Below are positions 36,988 to 50,800 of a DNA stretch of 64,000 nucleotides, piece by piece. Source of the DNA: Bathymodiolus brooksi (Eukaryota > Mollusca > Bivalvia > Mytilida > Modiolidae); the NCBI GenBank assembly GCA_963680875.1, contig OY804583.1, positions 34,337,331 through 34,401,330 on the forward strand, given 5' to 3'. The stretch's first letter is position 1. Each line of letters opens with the position of its first letter. A model generated the notes under the pieces. The model did not search any database, was not told the DNA's origin, and was given only the letters and a program-made list of their open reading frames with translations. The position numbers and the translations under genes were made by a program.

Positions 36988-39908
36988 CAACAATGTGTCA
37001 GGTATAACGTAGAACATGGTGACCTATTTTATTGGTGCTTAACGACACTTTCAACAATGTGTCAGGTATAATGTAGAACATGGTGACCAGTTTTATTGGT
37101 GTTTATCGACACTTTCAACAATGTGTCAGGTATAGCGTAGAACATGGTGACCAGTTTTATTGGTGTTTAACGCCACTTTCAACAATGTTAGTTATAGTGT
37201 AGAACATGGTGACCAGTTTTATTGGTGTTTAATGACACTTTCAACAATGTGTCAGCTATAACGTAGAACATGGTGAACAGTTTTATTGGTGTTTAACGAC
37301 ACTGTCAACAATGTGTCAGGTATAGCGTATAACATGCTGGCCAGTTTTATTGGTGTTTAACGACACTTTCAACAATATGTCAGGTATAACGTAGAACATG
37401 GTGACCAGTTTTATTGTTGCTTAACGACACTTTCAACAATGTGTCAGGTATAACGTAGAACATGGTGACCAGTTTTATTGGTGTTTAACGACACTTTCAA
37501 CAATGTGTCAGGTATAACGTAGAACATGGTGATCAGTTTTATTGGTGTTTGACGCCACTTTCAACAATGTTAGTTATAGTGTAGAACATGGTGACCAGTT
37601 TTATTGGTGTTTAACGACACTTTCAACAATGTGTCAGGTATAACGTAGAACATGGTGACCAGTTTTATTGGTGTTTAACACCACTTTCAACAATGTTAGT
37701 TATAGTGTAGAACATGGTGACCAGTTTTATTGGTGTTTAACGACACTTTCAACAATGTGTCAGTTATAACGTAGAACATGGTGAACAGTTTTATTGGTGT
37801 TTAACGACACCGTCAACAATGTGTCAGGTATAGAGTATAACATGCTGGCCAGTTTTATTGGTGTTTAACGACACTTTCAACAATATGTCAGGTATAACGT
37901 AGAACATGGTGACCAGTTTTATTGGTGCTTAACGCCACTTTCAACAATGTGTCAGGTATAACGTAGAACATGGTGACCTGTTTTATTGGTGCTTAACGAC
38001 ACTTTCAACAATGTGTCAGGTATAATGTAGAACATGGTGACCAGTTTTATTGGTGTTTATCGACACTTTCAACAATGTGTCAGGTATAACGTAGAATATG
38101 GTGACCAGTTTTATTGGTGTTTAACGCCACTTTCAACAATGTAGTTATAGTGTAGAACATGGTGACCAGTTTTATTGGTGTTTAACGTCACTTTCAACAA
38201 TGTGTCAGTTATAACGTAGAACATGGTGAACAGTTTTATTGGTGTTTAACGACACTTTCAACAATGTGTCAGGTATAATGTAGAACATGGTGACCAGTTT
38301 TATTGGTGTTTAACGACACTTTCAACAATGTGTCAGGTATAACATAGAACATGGTGACCAGTTTTATTGGTGTTTAACGACACTTTCAACAATGTGTCAG
38401 GTATAACGTAGAACATGGTGACCAGTTTTATTGGTGTTTATTAACACTTTCAACAATGTGTCAGGTATAACGTATTACATGGTGACCAGTTTTATTGGTG
38501 TTTAACGACACTCAACAATATGTCAGGAATAATGTAGAACATGGTGACCAGTTTTATTGGTGTTTAACGCCACTTTCAACAATGTTAGTTATAGTGTAGA
38601 ACATGGTGACCAGTTTTATTGGTGTTTAACGACACTTTCAACAATGTGTCAGGTATAATGTAGAACATGGTGACCAGTTTTATTGGTGTTTAATGCCACT
38701 TTCAACAATGTTAGTTATAGTGTAGAACATGGTGACCAGTTTTATTGGTGTTTAATGCCACTTTCAACAATGTGTCAGGTATAACGTAGAACATGGTGAC
38801 CAGTTTTATTGATGTTTAACAACACTTTCAACAATGTGTCAGGTATAACGTAGAACATGGTGACCCATTTAATTGGTGTTTATCGACACTTTCAACAATG
38901 TGTCAGGTATAACGTAGAACATGGTGACCAGTTTTATTGGTGTTTAACGACACTTTCAACAATGTGTCAGGTATAGCGTATGACATGGTGAACAGTTTTA
39001 TTGGTGTTTAACGACACTTTCAACAATGTGTCAGGTATAACATAGAACATGGTGACCAGTTTTATTGGTGCTTAACGACACTTTCAACAATGTGTCAGGT
39101 ATAACGTAGAACATGGTGACCAGTTTTATTGGTGTTTAACGACACTCAACAATATGTCAGGTATAGTGTAGAACATGGTGACCAGTTTTATTGGTGTTTA
39201 ACGACACTTTCAACAATGGTTCAGGTATAATGTAGAACATGGTGACCAGTTTTATTGGTGTTTAACGCCACTTTCAACAATGTTAGTTATAGTGTAGAAC
39301 ATGGTGACCAGTTTTATTGGTGTTTAATGCCACTTTCAACAATGTGTCAGGTATAACGTAGAACATGGTGACTAGTTTTATTGATGTTTAACAACACTTT
39401 CAACAATGTGTCAGGTATAATGTAGAACATGGTGACCCGTTTAATTGGTGTTTATCGACACTTTCAACAATGTGTCAGGTATAACGTAGAACATGGTGAC
39501 CAGTTTTATTGGTGTTTAACCACACTTTCAACAATGTGTCAGGTTTAACGTATGACATGGTGACCAGTTTTATTGGTGTTTAATGCCACTTTCAACAATG
39601 TTAGTTATAGCGTAGAACATGGTGACCAGTTTTATTGGTGTTTAATGCCACTTTCAACAATGTGTCAGGTATAACGTAGAACATGGTGACCAGTTTTATT
39701 GGTGTTTAACGACACTTTCAACAATGTGTCAGGTATAACATAGAACATGGTGACCAGTTTTATTGGTGCTTAACGACACTTTCAACAATGTGTCAGGTAT
39801 AACGTAGAACGTGGTGACCAGTTTTATTGGTGTTTAACGCCACTTTCAACAATGCTAGTTATAGTGTAGAACATGGTGACCAGTTTTATTGGTGTTTAAC
39901 GACACTGT
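36988..39908 (+). repeat. 2.8-2.9 kb higher-order unit, copy 1 (2,921 bp)
   Basis: This is the longest of three copies. Against copy 2 the offset falls from 2,921 to 2,859 to 2,795 along the unit, because a 62-bp B monomer near 37150-37210 and a 64-bp monomer near 37630 are missing from copy 2. Rare landmarks are gtagaatatgg (38091), gtattacatgg (38472), gtatagagtataac and gactagtttt. Confidence 0.9.
39142..39203 (+). repeat. Chimeric A/B monomer (atatgtcaggtatagtg)
   Basis: This monomer starts as A type (atatgtcagg) and continues as B type (tatagtgtag). The parental order, seen at 32620-32700 and 44680-44760, has an atatgtcaggtataatg monomer, then one B monomer. The chimera is what remains if one monomer is deleted by exchange within the shared tat motif. 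It recurs 2,795 bp downstream, near 41937-41998. Confidence 0.8.
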
Positions 39909-42703
39909 CAACAATGTGTCAGGTATAACGTAGAACATGGTGACCTATTTTATTGGTGCTTAACGACACTTTCAACAATGTGTCAGGTATAATGTAGAAC
40001 ATGGTGACCAGTTTTATTGGTGTTTATCGACACTTTCAACAATGTGTCAGGTATAGCGTAGAACATGGTGACCAGTTTTATTGGTGTTTAATGACACTTT
40101 CAACAATGTGTCAGCTATAACGTAGAACATGGTGAACAGTTTTATTGGTGTTTAACGACACTGTCAACAATGTGTCAGGTATAGCGTATAACATGCTGGC
40201 CAGTTTTATTGGTGTTTAACGACACTTTCAACAATATGTCAGGTATAACGTAGAACATGGTGACCAGTTTTATTGTTGCTTAACGACACTTTCAACAATG
40301 TGTCAGGTATAACGTAGAACATGGTGACCAGTTTTATTGGTGTTTAACGACACTTTCAACAATGTGTCAGGTATAACGTAGAACATGGTGATCAGTTTTA
40401 TTGGTGTTTGACGCCACTTTCAACAATGTTAGTTATAGTGTAGAACATGGTGACCAGTTTTATTGGTGTTTAACACCACTTTCAACAATGTTAGTTATAG
40501 TGTAGAACATGGTGACCAGTTTTATTGGTGTTTAACGACACTTTCAACAATGTGTCAGTTATAACGTAGAACATGGTGAACAGTTTTATTGGTGTTTAAC
40601 GACACCGTCAACAATGTGTCAGGTATAGAGTATAACATGCTGGCCAGTTTTATTGGTGTTTAACGACACTTTCAACAATATGTCAGGTATAACGTAGAAC
40701 ATGGTGACCAGTTTTATTGGTGCTTAACGACACTTTCAACAATGTGTCAGGTATAACGTAGAACATGGTGACCTGTTTTATTGGTGCTTAACGACACTTT
40801 CAACAATGTGTCAGGTATAATGTAGAACATGGTGACCAGTTTTATTGGTGTTTATCGACACTTTCAACAATGTGTCAGGTATAACGTAGAATATGGTGAC
40901 CAGTTTTATTGGTGTTTAACGCCACTTTCAACAATGTAGTTATAGTGTAGAACATGGTGACCAGTTTTATTGGTGTTTAACGTCACTTTCAACAATGTGT
41001 CAGTTATAACGTAGAACATGGTGAACAGTTTTATTGGTGTTTAACGACACTTTCAACAATGTGTCAGGTATAATGTAGAACATGGTGACCAGTTTTATTG
41101 GTGTTTAACGACACTTTCAACAATGTGTCAGGTATAACATAGAACATGGTGACCAGTTTTATTGGTGTTTAACGACACTTTCAACAATGTGTCAGGTATA
41201 ACGTAGAACATGGTGACCAGTTTTATTGGTGTTTATTAACACTTTCAACAATGTGTCAGGTATAACGTATTACATGGTGACCAGTTTTATTGGTGTTTAA
41301 CGACACTCAACAATATGTCAGGAATAATGTAGAACATGGTGACCAGTTTTATTGGTGTTTAACGCCACTTTCAACAATGTTAGTTATAGTGTAGAACATG
41401 GTGACCAGTTTTATTGGTGTTTAACGACACTTTCAACAATGTGTCAGGTATAATGTAGAACATGGTGACCAGTTTTATTGGTGTTTAATGCCACTTTCAA
41501 CAATGTTAGTTATAGTGTAGAACATGGTGACCAGTTTTATTGGTGTTTAATGCCACTTTCAACAATGTGTCAGGTATAACGTAGAACATGGTGACCAGTT
41601 TTATTGATGTTTAACAACACTTTCAACAATGTGTCAGGTATAACGTAGAACATGGTGACCCATTTAATTGGTGTTTATCGACACTTTCAACAATGTGTCA
41701 GGTATAACGTAGAACATGGTGACCAGTTTTATTGGTGTTTAACGACACTTTCAACAATGTGTCAGGTATAGCGTATGACATGGTGAACAGTTTTATTGGT
41801 GTTTAACGACACTTTCAACAATGTGTCAGGTATAACATAGAACATGGTGACCAGTTTTATTGGTGCTTAACGACACTTTCAACAATGTGTCAGGTATAAC
41901 GTAGAACATGGTGACCAGTTTTATTGGTGTTTAACGACACTCAACAATATGTCAGGTATAGTGTAGAACATGGTGACCAGTTTTATTGGTGTTTAACGAC
42001 ACTTTCAACAATGGTTCAGGTATAATGTAGAACATGGTGACCAGTTTTATTGGTGTTTAACGCCACTTTCAACAATGTTAGTTATAGTGTAGAACATGGT
42101 GACCAGTTTTATTGGTGTTTAATGCCACTTTCAACAATGTGTCAGGTATAACGTAGAACATGGTGACTAGTTTTATTGATGTTTAACAACACTTTCAACA
42201 ATGTGTCAGGTATAATGTAGAACATGGTGACCCGTTTAATTGGTGTTTATCGACACTTTCAACAATGTGTCAGGTATAACGTAGAACATGGTGACCAGTT
42301 TTATTGGTGTTTAACCACACTTTCAACAATGTGTCAGGTTTAACGTATGACATGGTGACCAGTTTTATTGGTGTTTAATGCCACTTTCAACAATGTTAGT
42401 TATAGCGTAGAACATGGTGACCAGTTTTATTGGTGTTTAATGCCACTTTCAACAATGTGTCAGGTATAACGTAGAACATGGTGACCAGTTTTATTGGTGT
42501 TTAACGACACTTTCAACAATGTGTCAGGTATAACATAGAACATGGTGACCAGTTTTATTGGTGCTTAACGACACTTTCAACAATGTGTCAGGTATAACGT
42601 AGAACGTGGTGACCAGTTTTATTGGTGTTTAACGCCACTTTCAACAATGCTAGTTATAGTGTAGAACATGGTGACCAGTTTTATTGGTGTTTAACGACAC
42701 TGT
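39909..42703 (+). repeat. 2.8-kb higher-order unit, copy 2 (2,795 bp)
   Basis: Landmarks lie 2,795 bp from copy 1 (gtagaatatgg at 40886, gtattacatgg at 41267). The start is a join: a gacactgtc ending is followed by an acgtag monomer with gacctatttt, skipping the atgctggcc monomer and the one after it found in every other such context. Confidence 0.9.
40426..40549 (+). repeat. Two consecutive B monomers
   Basis: B monomers are normally separated by A monomers, but here two 62-bp units lie side by side (40426-40487, 40488-40549). Neighbouring copies have an A monomer between them, so this looks like loss of one 64-bp unit. Another pair is at 62649-62772. Confidence 0.82.
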
Positions 42704-45200
42704 CAACAATGTGTCAGGTATAACGTAGAACATGGTGACCTATTTTATTGGTGCTTAACGACACTTTCAACAATGTGTCAGGTATAATGTAGAACATGGT
42801 GACCAGTTTTATTGGTGTTTATCGACACTTTCAACAATGTGTCAGGTATAGCGTAGAACATGGTGACCAGTTTTATTGGTGTTTAATGACACTTTCAACA
42901 ATGTGTCAGCTATAACGTAGAACATGGTGAACAGTTTTATTGGTGTTTAACGACACTGTCAACAATGTGTCAGGTATAGCGTATAACATGCTGGCCAGTT
43001 TTATTGGTGTTTAACGACACTTTCAACAATATGTCAGGTATAACGTAGAACATGGTGACCAGTTTTATTGTTGCTTAACGACACTTTCAACAATGTGTCA
43101 GGTATAACGTAGAACATGGTGACCAGTTTTATTGGTGTTTAACGACACTTTCAACAATGTGTCAGGTATAACGTAGAACATGGTGACCAGTTTTATTGGT
43201 GTTTAACACCACTTTCAACAATGTTAGTTATAGTGTAGAACATGGTGACCAGTTTTATTGGTGTTTAACGACACTTTCAACAATGTGTCAGTTATAACGT
43301 AGAACATGGTGAACAGTTTTATTGGTGTTTAACGACACCGTCAACAATGTGTCAGGTATAGAGTATAACATGCTGGCCAGTTTTATTGGTGTTTAACGAC
43401 ACTTTCAACAATATGTCAGGTATAACGTAGAACATGGTGACCAGTTTTATTGGTGCTTAACGACACTTTCAACAATGTGTCAGGTATAACGTAGAACATG
43501 GTGACCTGTTTTATTGGTGCTTAACGACACTTTCAACAATGTGTCAGGTATAATGTAGAACATGGTGACCAGTTTTATTGGTGTTTATCGACACTTTCAA
43601 CAATGTGTCAGGTATAACGTAGAACATGGTGACCAGTTTTATTGGTGTTTAACGCCACTTTCAACAATGTAGTTATAGTGTAGAACATGGTGACCAGTTT
43701 TATTGGTGTTTAACGTCACTTTCAACAATGTGTCAGTTATAACGTAGAACATGGTGAACAGTTTTATTGGTGTTTAACGACACTTTCAACAATGTGTCAG
43801 GTATAATGTAGAACATGGTGACCAGTTTTATTGGTGTTTAACGACACTTTCAACAATGTGTCAGGTATAACATAGAACATGGTGACCAGTTTTATTGGTG
43901 TTTAACGACACTTTCAACAATGTGTCAGGTATAACGTAGAACATGGTGACCAGTTTTATTGGTGTTTATTAACACTTTCAACAATGTGTCAGGTATAACG
44001 TATTACATGGTGACCAGTTTTATTGGTGTTTAACGACACTCAACAATATGTCAGGAATAATGTAGAACATGGTGACCAGTTTTATTGGTGTTTAACGCCA
44101 CTTTCAACAATGTTAGTTATAGTGTAGAACATGGTGACCAGTTTTATTGGTGTTTAACGACACTTTCAACAATGTGTCAGGTATAATGTAGAACATGGTG
44201 ACCAGTTTTATTGGTGTTTAATGCCACTTTCAACAATGTTAGTTATAGTGTAGAACATGGTGACCAGTTTTATTGGTGTTTAATGCCACTTTCAACAATG
44301 TGTCAGGTATAACGTAGAACATGGTGACCAGTTTTATTGATGTTTAACAACACTTTCAACAATGTGTCAGGTATAACGTAGAACATGGTGACCCATTTAA
44401 TTGGTGTTTATCGACACTTTCAACAATGTGTAAGGTATAACGTAGAACATGGTGAACAGTTTTATTGGTGTTTAACGACACTTTCAACAATGTGTCAGGT
44501 ATAGCGTATGACATGGTGAACAGTTTTATTGGTGTTTAACGACACTTTCAACAATGTGTCAGGTATAACATAGAACATGGTGACCAGTTTTATTGGTGCT
44601 TAACGACACTTTCAACAATGTGTCAGGTATAACGTAGAACATGGTGACCAGTTTTATTGGTGTTTAACGACACTCAACAATATGTCAGGTATAATGTAGA
44701 ACATGGTGACCAGTTTTATTGGTGTTTAACGCCACTTTCAACAATGTTAGTTATAGTGTAGAACATGGTGACCAGTTTTATTGGTGTTTAACGACACTTT
44801 CAACAATGGTTCAGGTATAATGTAGAACATGGTGACCAGTTTTATTGGTGTTTAACGCCACTTTCAACAATGTTAGTTATAGTGTAGAACATGGTGACCA
44901 GTTTTATTGGTGTTTAATGCCACTTTCAACAATGTGTCAGGTATAACGTAGAACATGGTGACTAGTTTTATTGATGTTTAACAACACTTTCAACAATGTG
45001 TCAGGTATAATGTAGAACATGGTGACCCGTTTAATTGGTGTTTATCGACACTTTCAACAATGTGTCAGGTATAACGTAGAACATGGTGACCAGTTTTATT
45101 GGTGTTTAACCACACTTTCAACAATGTGTCAGGTTTAACGTATGACATGGTGACCAGTTTTATTGGTGTTTAACGCCACTTTCAACAATGTTAGTTATAG
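42704..45200 (+). repeat. 2.8-kb higher-order unit, copy 3
   Basis: The copy begins with the same join (gacctatttt at 42737, +2,795). The gatcag/tttgacgcc portion near 43190 is fused so that one 62-bp monomer is missing, giving gtattacatgg at 44000 (offset 2,733). A 62-bp monomer near 44740 restores the register. It ends in the 444-bp duplication. Confidence 0.88.
44701..45144 (+). repeat. 444-bp tandem duplication, copy 1
   Basis: This is a seven-monomer group (7 x 64 minus two B monomers). It carries atggttcagg, gactagtttt, gacccgtttaattgg and aggtttaacgtatgac in order. Its downstream copy is 45145-45588. Confidence 0.92.
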
Positions 45201-45588
45201 TGTAGAACATGGTGACCAGTTTTATTGGTGTTTAACGACACTTTCAACAATGGTTCAGGTATAATGTAGAACATGGTGACCAGTTTTATTGGTGTTTAAC
45301 GCCACTTTCAACAATGTTAGTTATAGTGTAGAACATGGTGACCAGTTTTATTGGTGTTTAATGCCACTTTCAACAATGTGTCAGGTATAACGTAGAACAT
45401 GGTGACTAGTTTTATTGATGTTTAACAACACTTTCAACAATGTGTCAGGTATAATGTAGAACATGGTGACCCGTTTAATTGGTGTTCATCGACACTTTCA
45501 ACAATGTGTCAGGTATAACGTAGAACATGGTGACCAGTTTTATTGGTGTTTAACCACACTTTCAACAATGTGTCAGGTTTAACGTATG
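45145..45588 (+). repeat. 444-bp tandem duplication, copy 2
   Basis: It matches 44701-45144 apart from ggtgttcatcg here against ggtgtttatcg, with the match running on to 45644. The whole pair, with the tcatcg change, recurs 4,255 bp downstream near 48956-49843. Confidence 0.92.
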
Positions 45589-45644
45589 ACATGGTGACCA
45601 GTTTTATTGGTGTTTAACGCCACTTTCAACAATGTTAGTTATAG

Positions 45645-46726
45645 CGTAGAACATGGTGACCAGTTTTATTGGTGTTTAATGCCACTTTCAACAATGTGTC
45701 AGGTATAACGTAGAACATGGTGACCAGTTTTATTGGTGTTTAACGACACTTTCAACAATGTGTCAGGTATAACATAGAACATGGTGACCAGTTTTATTGG
45801 TGCTTAACGACACTTTCAACAATGTGTCAGGTATAACGTAGAACGTGGTGACCAGTTTTATTGGTGTTTAACGCCACTTTCAACAATGCTAGTTATAGTG
45901 TAGAACATGGTGACCAGTTTTATTGGTGTTTAACGACACTGTCAACAATGTGTCAGGTATAGCGTATAACATGCTGGCCAGTTTTATTGGTGTTTAACGA
46001 CACTTTCAACAATATGTCAGGTATAACGTAGAACATGGTGACCAGTTTTATTGTTGCTTAACGACACTTTCAACAATGTGTCAGGTATAACGTAGAACAT
46101 GGTGACCAGTTTTATTGGTGTTTAACGACACTTTCAACAATGTGTCAGGTATAACGTAGAACATGGTGATCAGTTTTATTGGTGTTTAACGCCACTTTCA
46201 ACAATGTTAGTTATAGTGTAGAACATGGTGACCAGTTTTATTGGTGTTTAACGACACTTTCAACAATATGTCAGGTATAACGTAGAACATGGTGACCAGT
46301 TTTAGTGGTGTTTAATGACACTTTCAACAATGTGTCAGTTATAACGTAGAACATGGTGAACAGTTTTATTGGTGTTTAACGACACTGTCAACAATGTGTC
46401 AGGTATAGCGTATAACATGCTGGCCAGTTTTATTGGTGTTTAACGACACTTTCAACAATATGTCAGGTATAACGTAGAACATGGTGACCAGTTTTATTGT
46501 TGCTTAACGACACTTTCAACAATGTGTCAGGTATAACGTAGAACATGGTGACCAGTTTTATTGGTGTTTAACGACACTTTCAACAATGTGTCAGGTATAA
46601 CGTAGAACATGGTGATCAGTTTTATTGGTGTTTGACGCCACTTTCAACAATGTTAGTTATAGTGTAGAACATGGTGACCAGTTTTATTGGTGTTTAACGA
46701 CACTTTCAACAATGTGTCAGGTATAA
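45645..46726 (+). repeat. 1,082-bp tandem duplication, copy 1
   Basis: This is a 17-monomer group with exact boundaries at 45645/46727. It holds acgtgg, atgctag, ctgtc, atgctggcc, ttgttgctt, gatcag and the rare ttttagtgg (46301). Confidence 0.92.
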
Positions 46727-47808
46727 CGTAGAACATGGTGACCAGTTTTATTGGTGTTTAATGCCACTTTCAACAATGTGTCAGGTATAACGTAGAACAT
46801 GGTGACCAGTTTTATTGGTGTTTAACGACACTTTCAACAATGTGTCAGGTATAACATAGAACATGGTGACCAGTTTTATTGGTGCTTAACGACACTTTCA
46901 ACAATGTGTCAGGTATAACGTAGAACGTGGTGACCAGTTTTATTGGTGTTTAACGCCACTTTCAACAATGCTAGTTATAGTGTAGAACATGGTGACCAGT
47001 TTTATTGGTGTTTAACGACACTGTCAACAATGTGTCAGGTATAGCGTATAACATGCTGGCCAGTTTTATTGGTGTTTAACGACACTTTCAACAATATGTC
47101 AGGTATAACGTAGAACATGGTGACCAGTTTTATTGTTGCTTAACGACACTTTCAACAATGTGTCAGGTATAACGTAGAACATGGTGACCAGTTTTATTGG
47201 TGTTTAACGACACTTTCAACAATGTGTCAGGTATAACGTAGAACATGGTGATCAGTTTTATTGGTGTTTAGCGCCACTTTCAACAATGTTAGTTATAGTG
47301 TAGAACATGGTGACCAGTTTTATTGGTGTTTAACGACACTTTCAACAATATGTCAGGTATAACGTAGAACATGGTGACCAGTTTTAGTGGTGTTTAATGA
47401 CACTTTCAACAATGTGTCAGTTATAACGTAGAACATGGTGAACAGTTTTATTGGTGTTTAGCGACACTGTCAACAATGTGTCAGGTATAGCGTATAACAT
47501 GCTGGCCAGTTTTATTGGTGTTTAACGACACTTTCAACAATATGTCAGGTATAACGTAGAACATGGTGACCAGTTTTATTGTTGCTTAACGACACTTTCA
47601 ACAATGTGTCAGGTATAACGTAGAACATGGTGACCAGTTTTATTGGTGTTTAACGACACTTTCAACAATGTGTCAGGTATAACGTAGAACATGGTGATCA
47701 GTTTTATTGCTGTTTGACGCCACTTTCAACAATGTTAGTTATAGTGTAGAACATGGTGACCAGTTTTATTGGTGTTTAACGACACTTTCAACAATGTGTC
47801 AGGTATAA
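46727..47808 (+). repeat. 1,082-bp tandem duplication, copy 2
   Basis: Partner of 45645-46726 (ttttagtgg at 47383). It has private changes tttagcgcc (47268), tttagcgac (47458) and ttgctgtttgacg (47707), and these recur in the second 4.2-kb unit near 51459, 51650 and 51899. The changes therefore arose before the 4.2-kb duplication. Confidence 0.92.
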
Positions 47809-50800
47809 TGTAGAACATGGTGACCAGTTTTATTGGTGTTTATCGACACTTTCAACAATGTGTCAGGTATAACGTAGAACATGGTGACCAGTTTTATTGG
47901 TGTTTAACGCCACTTTCAACAATGTAGTTATAGTGTAGAACATGGTGACCAGTTTTATTGGTGTTTAACGTCACTTTCAACAATGTGTCAGTTATAACGT
48001 AGAACATGGTGAACAGTTTTATTGGTGTTTAACGACACTTTCAACAATGTGTCAGGTATAATGTAGAACATGGTGACCAGTTTTATTGGTGTTTAACGAC
48101 ACTTTCAACAATGTGTCAGGTATAACATAGAACATGGTGACCAGTTTTATTGGTGTTTAACGACACTTTCAACAATGTGTCAGGTATAACGTAGAACATG
48201 GTGACCAGTTTTATTGGTGTTTATTAACACTTTCAACAATGTGTCAGGTATAACGTATTACATGGTGACCAGTTTTATTGGTGTTTAACGACACTCAACA
48301 ATATGTCAGGAATAATGTAGAACATGGTGACCAGTTTTATTGGTGTTTAATGCCACTTTCAACAATGTTAGTTATAGTGTAGAACATGGTGACCAGTTTT
48401 ATTGGTGTTTAACGACACTTTCAACAATGTGTCAGGTATAATGTAGAACATGGTGACCAGTTTTATTGGTGTTTAATGCCACTTTCAACAATGTTAGTTA
48501 TAGTGTAGAACATGGTGACCAGTTTTATTGGTGTTTAATGCCACTTTCAACAATGTGTCAGGTATAACGTAGAACATGGTGACCAGTTTTATTGATGTTT
48601 AACAACACTTTCAACAATGTGTCAGGTATAACGTAGAACATGGTGACCCATTTAATTGGTGTTTATCGACACTTTCAACAATGTGTAAGGTATAACGTAG
48701 AACATGGTGAACAGTTTTATTGGTGTTTAACGACACTTTCAACAATGTGTCAGGTATAGCGTATGACATGGTGAACAGTTTTATTGGTGTTTAACGACAC
48801 TTTCAACAATGTGTCAGGTATAACATAGAACATGGTGACCAGTTTTATTGGTGCTTAACGACACTTTCAACAATGTGTCAGGTATAACGTAGAACATGGT
48901 GACCAGTTTTATTGGTGTTTAACGACACTCAACAATATGTCAGGTATAATGTAGAACATGGTGACCAGTTTTATTGGTGTTTAACGCCACTTTCAACAAT
49001 GTTAGTTATAGTGTAGAACATGGTGACCAGTTTTATTGGTGTTTAACGACACTTTCAACAATGGTTCAGGTATAATGTAGAACATGGTGACCAGTTTTAT
49101 TGGTGTTTAACGCCACTTTCAACAATGTTAGTTATAGTGTAGAACATGGTGACCAGTTTTATTGGTGTTTAATGCCACTTTCAACAATGTGTCAGGTATA
49201 ACGTAGAACATGGTGACTAGTTTTATTGATGTTTAACAACACTTTCAACAATGTGTCAGGTATAATGTAGAACATGGTGACCCGTTTAATTGGTGTTTAT
49301 CGACACTTTCAACAATGTGTCAGGTATAACGTAGAACATGGTGACCAGTTTTATTGGTGTTTAACCACACTTTCAACAATGTGTCAGGTTTAACGTATGA
49401 CATGGTGACCAGTTTTATTGGTGTTTAACGCCACTTTCAACAATGTTAGTTATAGTGTAGAACATGGTGACCAGTTTTATTGGTGTTTAACGACACTTTC
49501 AACAATGGTTCAGGTATAATGTAGAACATGGTGACCAGTTTTATTGGTGTTTAACGCCACTTTCAACAATGTTAGTTATAGTGTAGAACATGGTGACCAG
49601 TTTTATTGGTGTTTAATGCCACTTTCAACAATGTGTCAGGTATAACGTAGAACATGGTGACTAGTTTTATTGATGTTTAACAACACTTTCAACAATGTGT
49701 CAGGTATAATGTAGAACATGGTGACCCGTTTAATTGGTGTTCATCGACACTTTCAACAATGTGTCAGGTATAACGTAGAACATGGTGACCAGTTTTATTG
49801 GTGTTTAACCACACTTTCAACAATGTGTCAGGTTTAACGTATGACATGGTGACCAGTTTTATTGGTGTTTAACGCCACTTTCAACAATGTTAGTTATAGC
49901 GTAGAACATGGTGACCAGTTTTATTGGTGTTTAATGCCACTTTCAACAATGTGTCAGGTATAACGTAGAACATGGTGACCAGTTTTATTGGTGTTTAACG
50001 ACACTTTCAACAATGTGTCAGGTATAACATAGAACATGGTGACCAGTTTTATTGGTGCTTAACGACACTTTCAACAATGTGTCAGGTATAACGTAGAACG
50101 TGGTGACCAGTTTTATTGGTGTTTAACGCCACTTTCAACAATGCTAGTTATAGTGTAGAACATGGTGACCAGTTTTATTGGTGTTTAACGACACTGTCAA
50201 CAATGTGTCAGGTATAGCGTATAACATGCTGGCCAGTTTTATTGGTGTTTAACGACACTTTCAACAATATGTCAGGTATAACGTAGAACATGGTGACCAG
50301 TTTTATTGTTGCTTAACGACACTTTCAACAATGTGTCAGGTATAACGTAGAACATGGTGACCAGTTTTATTGGTGTTTAACGACACTTTCAACAATGTGT
50401 CAGGTATAACGTAGAACATGGTGATCAGTTTTATTGGTGTTTAACGCCACTTTCAACAATGTTAGTTATAGTGTAGAACATGGTGACCAGTTTTATTGGT
50501 GTTTAACGACACTTTCAACAATATGTCAGGTATAACGTAGAACATGGTGACCAGTTTTAGTGGTGTTTAATGACACTTTCAACAATGTGTCAGTTATAAC
50601 GTAGAACATGGTGAACAGTTTTATTGGTGTTTAACGACACTGTCAACAATGTGTCAGGTATAGCGTATAACATGCTGGCCAGTTTTATTGGTGTTTAACG
50701 ACACTTTCAACAATATGTCAGGTATAACGTAGAACATGGTGACCAGTTTTATTGTTGCTTAACGACACTTTCAACAATGTGTCAGGTATAACGTAGAACA

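Larger units (their letters stand above)
43521..47775 (+). repeat. 4,255-bp higher-order unit, copy 1
   Basis: This unit has about 67 monomers. Rare landmarks recur at +4,255: gtattacatgg (44000 and 48255), taaggtataacg (44431 and 48686), tcatcgac (45486 and 49741), ttttagtgg (46301 and 50556). It overlaps the third 2.8-kb copy, so the unit was built from an already duplicated array. It contains complete 444-bp and 1,082-bp duplications. Confidence 0.92.
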
